A model generated the notes under the pieces. It made no database searches. It was not told the DNA's origin and worked only from the letters and a program-made list of their open reading frames with translations. From assembly GCA_937877675.1 (NCBI GenBank), contig CALEIS010000099.1, forward strand, positions 1-40,316: 40,316 nucleotides of DNA, in the 5' to 3' direction. The position numbers and the translations under genes were made by a program. This stretch comes from an uncultured Clostridia bacterium. GTDB lineage: Bacteria; Bacillota; Clostridia; Oscillospirales; Acutalibacteraceae. Below are positions 13,128-19,333 of this stretch, in pieces. Every line of letters starts with the position of its first letter. Position 1 is the first letter of the stretch.

Positions 13128-13472
13128 TTATTTTTTTCTTACTTTATTTTCCCTTAAAACTCTTGAAATATATTGTCTTGAGCAATTAAAATGAATTGCT
13201 ATTTGAGCATTAGTATATTCAGGATTAGCTAAAGCAAAGTTGCATATTAAATCTGTCTTGCCGACCTTCTTTCTTCCAGCTCCTCTTGAATTTGATTTCT
13301 TAGGTGTATAAATCTGATAAAGCCTTATTGTTTCCTCATAGTAGGATTCATTCAGCTTTGTTTCTGCAATTAGTTTAAAATTAAATTCAGTTTCTAATAG
13401 TTGGATTAACTTCTCTCTTGCTTTTTCTTCGCTCTTTGATAACTGCATTGACTTCAAAGTTACTGATAGCAT
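13128..13472 (-). CDS. HTH DNA-binding protein next to the replicon
   Basis: The 114 aa protein is helical and charged at its N-terminus (residues 12-60), has a glycine/basic hinge (SNSRGAGRKKVGK, 60-72) and a C-terminal helix-turn-helix (TNAQIAIHFNCSRQYISRVL, 87-106) like those of Trp-repressor/sigma-like or resolvase-type domains. Its gene diverges from the rep gene across the origin. Its promoter is embedded in a perfect 10-bp inverted repeat, so self-repression is likely. It may be a copy-number or partition regulator; that is inference from position. Confidence 0.65.
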   Translation of the reverse strand: MLSVTLKSMQLSKSEEKAREKLIQLLETEFNFKLIAETKLNESYYEETIRLYQIYTPKKSNSRGAGRKKVGKTDLICNFALANPEYTNAQIAIHFNCSRQYISRVLRENKVRKK

Positions 13473-13506
13473 TTGGTTTGCACCGCCTTTTTATTTTTTT
13501 GTAAGG

Positions 13507-13541
13507 TTAGTTTACACCTATTTTCATAGTTTGTAAACTAA
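13507..13541 (-). promoter_or_regulatory. Promoter inside a perfect inverted repeat (operator)
   Basis: TTAGTTTACA (13507-13516) and TGTAAACTAA (13532-13541) are perfect inverted copies 15 bases apart. Read on the minus strand, the arms contain a -35 (TTTACA) and a -10 (TAAACT) with 17-base spacing, so a protein bound to the repeat would cover the promoter of the HTH gene. Confidence 0.75.
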
Positions 13542-13554
13542 ATTAATTAAGTTT

Positions 13555-13640
13555 TTGCATCTTTTTTTCTCTTTTTTCCCTTAATGCATTTTTTATCTGC
13601 ATAAATATATGTTATTTATTATATTTAATATATTTAAGGG
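13555..13640. other. AT-rich stretch next to the iterons (possible unwinding element)
   Basis: This stretch is almost only A and T in its second half (TATGTTATTTATTATATTTA and onward) and lies just left of the iterons, where the melting region of iteron origins is often found. No gene is visible in 13473-13770. Confidence 0.5.
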
Positions 13641-13683
13641 CTTCGCAAAACCAGTGTTTAAGCCATTCCTAGATATGCTATTA

Positions 13684-13742
13684 GGAGTTTTAGTACGGAT
13701 TACTAGGAGTTTTAGTACGGATTAAGGGGAGTTTTAGTACGG
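13684..13742 (+). repeat. Three iterons of a Rep_3 plasmid origin
   Basis: GGAGTTTTAGTACGG occurs three times without mismatch at 13684-13698, 13706-13720 and 13728-13742. The period is exactly 22 bases, two helical turns, as in iterons bound on one face by Rep monomers. They lie just upstream of the promoter of the Rep_3 gene, the standard layout in which Rep both starts replication and represses itself. Confidence 0.93.
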
Positions 13743-13749
13743 TGGATAA
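13741..13749 (-). promoter_or_regulatory. DnaA-box-like site
   Basis: TTATCCACC on the minus strand matches the DnaA box TTATCCACA at 8 of 9 positions and abuts the last iteron, a common arrangement at plasmid origins. Confidence 0.55.
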
Positions 13750-13770
13750 ATTTTTAATAGTAGTTTTCTG

Positions 13771-13799
13771 TTGACAAACTCCTCACAAATCTATACACT
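13771..13799 (+). promoter_or_regulatory. Promoter of the rep gene
   Basis: A consensus -35 TTGACA (13771-13776) is followed after 17 bases by TACACT (13794-13799). It lies 29 bases after the last iteron. Confidence 0.75.
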
Positions 13800-13816
13800 A
13801 ACCAAGAGGGGAAAAT

Positions 13817-13849
13817 ATGGGCTTGGATGTTGTTTTTCAAGCCCCTTAA
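13817..13849 (+). CDS. Leader peptide ORF in a hairpin, upstream of rep
   Basis: ATG at 13817 follows GAGGGG at good spacing and encodes MGLDVVFQAP then stop. The ORF coincides with a hairpin: GGGCTTG (13819-13825) pairs with CAAGCCC (13838-13844). A translating ribosome would open the hairpin. This resembles leader-controlled expression of plasmid initiators, but no function has been shown here. Confidence 0.45.
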   Translation: MGLDVVFQAP

Positions 13850-13883
13850 CTTTTTGAAAAAATACAAAGGAGCTATATGAATT

Positions 13884-14663
13884 TTGAACTCTTATGAAAA
13901 CCTAATACTTGAAGAAAGAAAAGGATACCTTGTCGTGAAAGCAAACGAACTTATACAAAAGAACAGATTTGAACTATCTTTACCTGAACAGAAAACAATA
14001 GCATTTATTTGCTCAATGATTAAACCAGTTGATAACAAAGAAAACTCTTTACAGATGGAATACGACTTTAGCATCAGGGATTACTGCAAGGTTTGTGGTC
14101 TTGATTACAACAACGGCAATAATTACGCTGACATAAAAACCATTCTGAAAAAACTATCCGACCGCTCAATGTGGCTTGATGATGGCAATGGTGAAGTAAT
14201 TGTCCGATGGCTTGCAAAAGCAAGAGTCAACAAACGAAGCGGATTAGCTAAGATTGAAATTGACAGAGATTTAGCGCCTTACCTTTTCGACCTTGGCCAA
14301 AGATTCACACAATACCAGCTTAATAACATCCTAGCAATGAAATCAGCATTTTCAATTAGAATATATGAGCTTATGAAATCTTACTCTTTTCAAAAAAGCA
14401 AAACTTTTGATATTGATGAACTCAAGCATCTTTTAATGGTCGAGAATGTAAAGTCATATAGCAATTACAAAGACTTTAGAATCTACGTCTTAGAAAAGGC
14501 CCAATCTGAAATAAATGAGCTTACCGATATCAAAATTACCTTAGAACCAATTTTTAAAGGCCGTAAAGTTGTTAAGGTTAAATTCCTCATCGAAGAAAAA
14601 ACCGCTTTTGAACGTGCAAAATCTATCGCAAGGACAAATATCATACTTAACAAAGCTAATTAA
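13884..14663 (+). CDS. Rep_3-family plasmid replication initiator
   Basis: The 259 aa protein begins its conserved part at LVVKANELIQKNRFELSLPE and continues with the two winged-helix domains of the Rep_3 (RepB/RepE-like) family, including FTQYQLNNILAMKSAFSIRIYELMKSY and FRIYVLEKAQSEINELTDI. It should bind the iterons at 13684-13742 and start plasmid-type replication. The only start that keeps the conserved N-terminus with upstream sequence is TTG at 13884, 11 bases from AAAGGAG. An ATG at 13877 in another frame, better placed for that site, opens a six-codon ORF (MNFELL) that ends inside rep. That could keep Rep levels low. Confidence 0.93.
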   Translation: MNSYENLILEERKGYLVVKANELIQKNRFELSLPEQKTIAFICSMIKPVDNKENSLQMEYDFSIRDYCKVCGLDYNNGNNYADIKTILKKLSDRSMWLDDGNGEVIVRWLAKARVNKRSGLAKIEIDRDLAPYLFDLGQRFTQYQLNNILAMKSAFSIRIYELMKSYSFQKSKTFDIDELKHLLMVENVKSYSNYKDFRIYVLEKAQSEINELTDIKITLEPIFKGRKVVKVKFLIEEKTAFERAKSIARTNIILNKAN

Positions 14664-14695
14664 TATCAATTTCTAGCCTTCTATTTTCAATTTCT

Positions 14696-14752
14696 AGCGT
14701 TTAAAAATGATTTTAGGTGTATTTATACCTTTTTGAATTTTTAAGCGCTAAA
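14696..14752. terminator. Nested hairpin terminator between convergent genes
   Basis: The inner stem AGGTGTA/TATACCT (14715-14730, one G-U pair) is followed by T5 on the + strand and would end the rep transcript. An outer, nearly perfect stem AGCGTTTAAAAA/TTTTTAAGCGCT encloses it. Just before lie two direct copies of TCAATTTCTAGC (about 14667 and 14685). Confidence 0.65.
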
Positions 14753-15458
14753 AACGGCTTATAGAGCTTTTAAATTTATCGCCAAATTTCTTCCAAGCTT
14801 CGCATTCATAAGGTGAACTTGAATTTATTGAATACTCATTATAATTTCTAATAAGTTCTTGTGTTTCCTGAACGCTACGCAAAGCCATTTGTGTTACCTT
14901 TTCTTGCTTTTTGTAATCAGAAATGATTTTCTTATCCCCACCTCTTTCTTTAATAGCCTTCACAAAAGAATAAACATTATATTTAGCTTTCTTTTTTGCG
15001 TATTCATAAAGGATGAGGTCATCCCCTTTATATACATTTTCCCCACCCTCTAGTGGTTCTTTAATAGGTTCAATAGTAGGTTCATGTTCTGCCAATTTGT
15101 CAGCTTCTTTTATGTCATTTTGTCCTAAATCTTCTGACATATTTTCAGGGCGCTGTGACACGATTCTCGAAGTAAATTTATAGCGGTTAGTATATTTACA
15201 TTCAACTATTATCAAACCTTCGTTAAGAAGCTCCTGGACCGCTCTAACAACAGAACGTTCTGAAATCCCTATTTTCTTTGCTAAAGTTTTCTGCTTTGGA
15301 AACATATCAGCTTTATTAGGATTGTAGAAAGATGATAATTCTAACAAAACTAATTTTGCAGTTGGTGTTAGTTTGAATTGTGACAGATTGTTAAGTAAAT
15401 TTTGCGTAAGCGTAAATTGTGAAAAGCCATGCTGCGCATGCTTTCTAGCTGTGTTCAT
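14748..15458 (-). CDS. Helix-turn-helix (HTH_36-type) replication-associated protein
   Basis: The 236 aa protein has a winged helix-turn-helix domain at about residues 28-105 (LTPTAKLVLLELSSFYNP, MFPKQKTLAKKIGISERSVV RAVQELLNEGLI), typical of HTH_36 proteins coded beside plasmid or phage replication genes. The C-terminal half is charged and helical, like the helicase-loader-contact parts of primosomal phage proteins, but without a P-loop. The start follows GGGAGGGG, a very strong ribosome site. It is convergent with rep. It may be a second initiator or a regulator of replication. Confidence 0.75.
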   Translation of the reverse strand: MNTARKHAQHGFSQFTLTQNLLNNLSQFKLTPTAKLVLLELSSFYNPNKADMFPKQKTLAKKIGISERSVVRAVQELLNEGLIIVECKYTNRYKFTSRIVSQRPENMSEDLGQNDIKEADKLAEHEPTIEPIKEPLEGGENVYKGDDLILYEYAKKKAKYNVYSFVKAIKERGGDKKIISDYKKQEKVTQMALRSVQETQELIRNYNEYSINSSSPYECEAWKKFGDKFKSSISRF

Positions 15459-15594
15459 AGTTCCCCTCCCTAAAATTTCTCATCGCCGTTACTTGCCTTC
15501 TGCGAGAAACTATGCTTTAATAAAAGTGTCGAATTTTTATTAAGAGCTTTGAGCGTTTCTGCCAAGGCTTTTTTTATTGTCTTTTTTTATTTGC

Positions 15595-15762
15595 CATGTC
15601 ATGTAACCAAACATGAGCATGACTTTCAACTACATGTAAAGTTTTATTTACAATGCATATTATAATTTTATTAATTTTGCTATTATTGTGTCAAGGACAT
15701 GTTATTTTACAGTTATTTTCGGATGTATAGTTAATGTAGGGATAATATAAAGGGTTAATGTA
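15595..15762. promoter_or_regulatory. Repeat-rich region before the membrane-anchored HTH gene
   Basis: CATGT/ACATG occurs repeatedly: 15595, an inverted pair at 15600-15604 and 15611-15615, TACATGTA at 15631-15638 and ACATGT at 15697-15702. Two direct copies of GTTAATGTA follow at 15730-15738 and 15754-15762, the second overlapping the start codon. Such clustered sites are what a self-regulating DNA-binding or centromere-binding protein would use. A possible promoter is TTGCTA (15678) with TGTTAT 17 bases on. The 303 bases between the two genes hold no other gene. Confidence 0.5.
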
Positions 15763-16418
15763 TGGAAAGAAAACTTAAATTTGCCGAATTTGCCGACCTT
15801 ATAGGCACAACAGCAAAAACTGTGTACAAGATGGAGGAAAGAAAAGAGATAGTAACTGTCATTGAAAAGGTGAACAACCGACCAACTAGGCTTGTAGTAA
15901 CAGATGACAACCAAATCAACCATTTTAAAAACGTTTACAGTAAATCACCAGTAAATAACAGTAATTATGAAGATATTGTTACAATTAATAACGAGGGAAT
16001 GAACAACAATATCCATTCACAATCTGCAAATAATAACGAAGTTGTGCAAGAATTGTTTGAAAAAATGCTAGTAATGAATGAAGAATATAATAACAGGATA
16101 GAGAAGCTTAATAACGAGTTAATAGACAGTAAGAGTAAGTTATTATTACTTGAAGATAAAGCTGGCCGAGAAGGTATGTATCTCAAGGAAATTAACGAGT
16201 TAAAGAGCGAGAATGAAACGTTAAAGACCTCGAAAGTGAAAGTTGCTAACCAGTTGGTGAGCGTTATTGTAGTTCTTTCAATGGTTCTTGTAGGTCTAAT
16301 TACCTATAATGTAGCTACAAATACAAAAAAAGAGCGGACCGAACAAGAAATCACTAAGCCTGTTCCTGTAGAAACAGTAACTAGTAATAAACCTGTTAAG
16401 TCCGCTCGTAAAAGGTAA
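15762..16418 (+). CDS. HTH + coiled-coil + membrane-helix protein, partition candidate
   Basis: The 218 aa protein has an N-terminal helix-turn-helix resembling MerR-type (FAEFADLIGTTAKTVYKMEE, 7-26), an Asn-rich linker (60-92), a long coiled coil (93-160), one clear membrane helix (163-185, VANQLVSVIVVLSMVLVGLI) and a short basic/proline tail. DNA-binding head plus coiled coil is the plan of one-protein plasmid partition factors such as pSK1 Par, and the MerR-like head with a membrane-binding end recalls TubY of phage c-st. It is transcribed alone, beside the Rep replicon, with repeats upstream. Partition is inferred; a membrane-bound transcription regulator is the alternative. Confidence 0.65.
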   Translation: MERKLKFAEFADLIGTTAKTVYKMEERKEIVTVIEKVNNRPTRLVVTDDNQINHFKNVYSKSPVNNSNYEDIVTINNEGMNNNIHSQSANNNEVVQELFEKMLVMNEEYNNRIEKLNNELIDSKSKLLLLEDKAGREGMYLKEINELKSENETLKTSKVKVANQLVSVIVVLSMVLVGLITYNVATNTKKERTEQEITKPVPVETVTSNKPVKSARKR

Positions 16419-16479
16419 TCATTGAAGATAATATTTTAAATTATATCGTTTAGTATGATGCACATAATAAAGATTATGA

Positions 16480-16508
16480 AAAGGTGACTACAAATTGAAG
16501 TCACCTTT
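16480..16508. terminator. Hairpin after the membrane-anchored HTH gene
   Basis: AAAGGTGACT and AGTCACCTTT form a perfect 10-bp stem with a 9-base loop. The T-run is short on both strands, so termination may be weak. It lies 60 bases beyond the stop. Confidence 0.6.
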
Positions 16509-16563
16509 ACTATATCCCATTGAAAAATTTTTAAAGGCCTTTTCATCTACTCCATTTATAGGA

Positions 16564-16597
16564 TAAAAAAATAAGCCCTCAACTAAAAGTCGAGGGC
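16564..16597 (-). terminator. Terminator of the late operon
   Basis: On the minus strand GCCCTCGACT pairs with AGTTGAGGGC (one mismatch) and TTATTTTTTT follows. It lies about 80 bases beyond the lysozyme stop and closes the leftward late transcript. Confidence 0.8.
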
Positions 16598-16674
16598 GCT
16601 AGTGTGTAACATATTAAGAATAAGAAAGAGAGATAAAAGGGTTTTACCCATTGGAATTAAGAAAAGAGAGAGAT

Positions 16675-17271
16675 TTATATTTTTTCTAAGTATTTCATTG
16701 AAACCCAACCTAAATCATTAGCAAGTAGTCCCCAATTATTATTAATGTGAGCAATTTCTACTGTTTCATTTAGGTAAAGAAGTTTAATTCTTGGATATTT
16801 CGTTCCAGGACCAGTTCTAACATTTAAAGCGATAGCAGTAACTTTGTAATTTTGCCATTTTGATTGTTTTAAAAACAATTCTCGTTCTTCTTTGCGCCTT
16901 CTTACAAGCCCCTGAAGAATAGCTCCTCCAGCTTTGTTATATAGCAATAGAGCTTCTGCAATCTGCCCTAGTGACCTATTTCTTACAAGGGTTCTAAGAT
17001 TACCTTGTCCGCAATTATATGTAAACGATACAAGCGCATCAAATTGATTTTGATTCAAAGGTAATTTAAGGTTATTAACGTGGTTTTCATATACTTTTAA
17101 ATCAAGTATTAAGAAATTGTCAGCTTGTTCTTGTGTAATCTTTTGACCTTCTTTTACTCCAGCAGTATGACCATAGCCAATAGTCCAAACTCCAGCAGGG
17201 CATTTATAAGCAGTTAACCTGCAACCCTCAAATTTTTTTATTAAATTAATACCATTTTGGCTAGTTTTCAT
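16675..17271 (-). CDS. Endolysin: GH24 lysozyme with C-terminal SH3 domain
   Basis: Residues 1-135 are a T4/P21-type lysozyme (GH24): the catalytic series E15-8 residues-C24-5 residues-T30 lies in KFEGCRLTAYKCPAGVWTIG, followed by GYGHT. Cys in the middle position is also found in P21/P1-type enzymes. Residues about 142-198 form a bacterial SH3 domain (IALNVRTGPGTKYPRIK, ending GWVSMKYLEKI) that should bind the wall. There is no cleavable signal, so release needs a holin; a candidate is coded immediately upstream. It cuts peptidoglycan at the end of infection. It is the last gene of the late operon. Confidence 0.95.
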   Translation of the reverse strand: MKTSQNGINLIKKFEGCRLTAYKCPAGVWTIGYGHTAGVKEGQKITQEQADNFLILDLKVYENHVNNLKLPLNQNQFDALVSFTYNCGQGNLRTLVRNRSLGQIAEALLLYNKAGGAILQGLVRRRKEERELFLKQSKWQNYKVTAIALNVRTGPGTKYPRIKLLYLNETVEIAHINNNWGLLANDLGWVSMKYLEKI

Positions 17272-17277
17272 TTAAAA

Positions 17278-17658
17278 TCACCTCTGTTGAATTATTAAAT
17301 CTGTTATGTGTTCTAAGGCCTTGTCTAGTTTATCAAAGCGCTTAGAGCTATCTGATAACCTTCTGTCGATTGTTTCAAAGTTCTTTTCCATACGTTTTTC
17401 AAACTCTCTGAAAGCTGCTAAAGTTAAGAATTTTTGCTCAACTTCGCCTAACAGTTCTTTACGTTCGATTTGCATATCTTCTCTAGTGGTGTAGTTTTCA
17501 AGCTTTTTATCAATAGTATTATTAAAATTTTTCAGCTCATTATCCACTATTGTTCTAGCGGTATCTTTTATAACTAGCCTTAAATATATCCAAGCAGCAC
17601 CACCACCGCCAAAGATTGACGTTACAGCTGCTATTAAAACTTCTTTCCAAATTTCCAT
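17278..17658 (-). CDS. Membrane-anchored coiled-coil protein, holin candidate
   Basis: The 126 aa protein has one N-terminal membrane helix with a glycine run (EVLIAAVTSIFGGGGAAWIYLR, 6-28) and then a long charged coiled coil (35-126). It sits 6 bases upstream of the lysozyme gene and shares one base with the DUF1353 gene. Haemolysin XhlA-like and some single-pass holins have a similar charge and position, although with the helix elsewhere. Holin or lysis-regulator function is inferred from context. Confidence 0.6.
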   Translation of the reverse strand: MEIWKEVLIAAVTSIFGGGGAAWIYLRLVIKDTARTIVDNELKNFNNTIDKKLENYTTREDMQIERKELLGEVEQKFLTLAAFREFEKRMEKNFETIDRRLSDSSKRFDKLDKALEHITDLIIQQR

Positions 17659-18185
17659 TATTCCTCCCAGCCCTGTGTTTTTTGAAAATTGTCAACCGAA
17701 TGTTTCATCATCCACCTTCTGAATTTGTCTGTTCCACCTACATATAGGCAACGTTCTAATACAATAGTAGAAAAGTATCTGTCATTATCTACATACTCTC
17801 GGTGGATGCATAAAACATCATGAATAAGAGCTGCGATTTTGAACTCAATGTTTTCCTTGCTTCCGATAATGCGCCAAAAGAATCGGTTAATAGTTGCTCC
17901 GTCATAATCAAAGCCAGCGTTTATAGTGAACGTGTAAGTCTTGCTCTTTTTCTTGTCTATCAAAAGAACTTCAACAGTGTTTGTTAAGAATAAAGGCTTT
18001 TCTTTCGCATCCTTAACTTCTTCAGGATTCATAGCGCAAACATTTATTTGCTTGTTAGCCACAATCGGCATTGAAGAAAAAGCAACTCTGCATTTGTCAT
18101 CATCTTGCCATACCAAGTATTCTTTTTTTCGGTAATAGCAACGTGGCAACCTTTTAATAAAATTGTTATAAATATGTATGCACAT
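17658..18185 (-). CDS. DUF1353 phage protein
   Basis: The 175 aa protein contains AGFDYDGATINRFFWRIIGS (about 102-121) and AALIHDVLC (128-136), the two conserved blocks of the DUF1353 family, which is found in tail/lysis regions of many phages. The function is unknown; the His-Asp pair suggests a metal or peptidase-like site, which is speculation. The start follows AAAGGAGG, one of the strongest ribosome sites in the window. Confidence 0.85.
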   Translation of the reverse strand: MCIHIYNNFIKRLPRCYYRKKEYLVWQDDDKCRVAFSSMPIVANKQINVCAMNPEEVKDAKEKPLFLTNTVEVLLIDKKKSKTYTFTINAGFDYDGATINRFFWRIIGSKENIEFKIAALIHDVLCIHREYVDNDRYFSTIVLERCLYVGGTDKFRRWMMKHSVDNFQKTQGWEE

Positions 18186-18208
18186 ATTGAACCTCCTTTA
18201 ACGCAAAA

Positions 18209-18234
18209 TGTGAAGGACATTTAAGTCCTTCACA
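18209..18234. other. Perfect hairpin in the 112-base gap before the DUF1353 gene
   Basis: TGTGAAGGAC and GTCCTTCACA form a 10-bp stem with a 6-base loop. On the minus strand only TTTT follows, so it is either a weak terminator or an mRNA-stabilising/processing structure 24 bases ahead of the start codon. Confidence 0.6.
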
Positions 18235-18297
18235 AATTTGAACTAGCAGTAAACCACTAGCGATTAAAACTTCCAAGTAAAATTAAACTTGAATCCG

Positions 18298-18471
18298 TTA
18301 CTTGTTGGTCTTACTTTTGATAAAATCGACAATAATGTCTTTAATCTTTTCAATAATTTCATCTTTGTTTTCCTCCAAGTATTCAAGAGCTTTTTCTTTT
18401 AGTTCAGGTAACTCATTTGAAATACGCTTGATAATACGCTTAATAACGAATTTTTCTAACCATTTAAACAT
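18298..18471 (-). CDS. Small charged helical protein, 57 aa
   Basis: The ORF starts at 18471, directly abutting the stop of the HNH-like gene. The product (MFKWLEKFVIKRIIKRISNE and on) begins as a cationic amphipathic helix and continues as a Lys/Glu-rich helix. There is no true membrane segment. It lies in the fibre-to-lysis part of the late operon. The N-terminal helix could contact membranes, but no role can be assigned. Confidence 0.6.
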   Translation of the reverse strand: MFKWLEKFVIKRIIKRISNELPELKEKALEYLEENKDEIIEKIKDIIVDFIKSKTNK

Positions 18472-18861
18472 TTACTTACCCTCCTTTAATGCTTTTAACA
18501 AAGTAGGCAACCAGCCTTTAAGATATTCAACTCCGTCTAAGTCCATTGTCTTAACGTTTAGCATAACGTTTATGTATTCAACTAGACTTTCAAGGTCTAT
18601 GAATGGTTTTATAGGCTTTTCACCTCGCTTGTTATTTACGAAACTATCCATTAACGAATAATTTGAAATACTGGACTTGCCACCTTTATTTTTTGGGATT
18701 GTATGGTCTACTGAAATATATTTAGGGTTCAATTTATGCCCTGTTATATCTCTTTTCAAAGGAATTTTTCCTCTCAAAAACTCCTTTTTAAGAATAGACT
18801 TATACCCAAAAGTCGGCTGTGGTATTGGCTCTGCACTAGGATAAATTATTGGTGTTATCAT
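18472..18861 (-). CDS. HNH-like putative nuclease in the fibre region
   Basis: Residues 49-85 read ISVDHTIPKNKGGKSSISNY, then SLMDSFVNNKRGEKP. DH, the GG turn, N and the final NxxR match the core of HNH endonucleases, although the flanking CxxC zinc pairs of many members are absent. The gene overlaps the fibre-assembly-like gene by 26 bases, so it is an integral part of the late operon rather than a recent homing insertion. It could help packaging, as HNH proteins do in cos phages, though those usually lie by the terminase genes. Activity is unproven. Confidence 0.65.
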   Translation of the reverse strand: MITPIIYPSAEPIPQPTFGYKSILKKEFLRGKIPLKRDITGHKLNPKYISVDHTIPKNKGGKSSISNYSLMDSFVNNKRGEKPIKPFIDLESLVEYINVMLNVKTMDLDGVEYLKGWLPTLLKALKEGK

Positions 18862-19333
18862 CTTCTACCTCTACTGGTAATAAAACTGTATAATCATTAG
18901 TTTCAAAGAACTTATCTAGTTGTTCAGAAGTAAACCCTAGCAAACCACCAACTGCATTTACATAAGGATTACCACGATAGAAATGGTTTGCCTTTAACTC
19001 AATTTTTAAAGCTTTGATATCTAAACCTTCTGGTTGAAGCTGTGTAACAATTGCTACAATATCATCAAAGTCAATTCCTTTTACTTGATAAATACCACGC
19101 TCAACGTCTGCGCCAGTTAGGTAAAGCTTTGCAATACGTTCGCGTTCTTCAAGTTCTTTTTGTTCATCTGTCTTCATCGGGCAAAGCTCAGATAAATACC
19201 ATTGATTATCAATATCTGACTGCTTGACATACATTTCAGACATTCCAATTGATTGATAGAACTCAGCGTTTGTACCTAAACCAACTTCGCAAAGTCCTAT
19301 TTCTTGATTTACCACTTTTGCATATTTAATCAT
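18836..19333 (-). CDS. Tail fibre assembly-like protein
   Basis: The 165 aa protein follows the fibre gene with one base shared and has the typical opening of fibre-chaperone proteins (YAKVVNQEIGLCEVGLGTNA, then YVKQSDIDNQWYLSELCP), a connector of charged residues and an acidic end. Similar XkdW/Tfa-type proteins help fibres trimerise or cap their tips. Family membership is judged by form and position rather than a diagnostic motif. Confidence 0.65.
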   Translation of the reverse strand: MIKYAKVVNQEIGLCEVGLGTNAEFYQSIGMSEMYVKQSDIDNQWYLSELCPMKTDEQKELEERERIAKLYLTGADVERGIYQVKGIDFDDIVAIVTQLQPEGLDIKALKIELKANHFYRGNPYVNAVGGLLGFTSEQLDKFFETNDYTVLLPVEVEDDNTNNLS

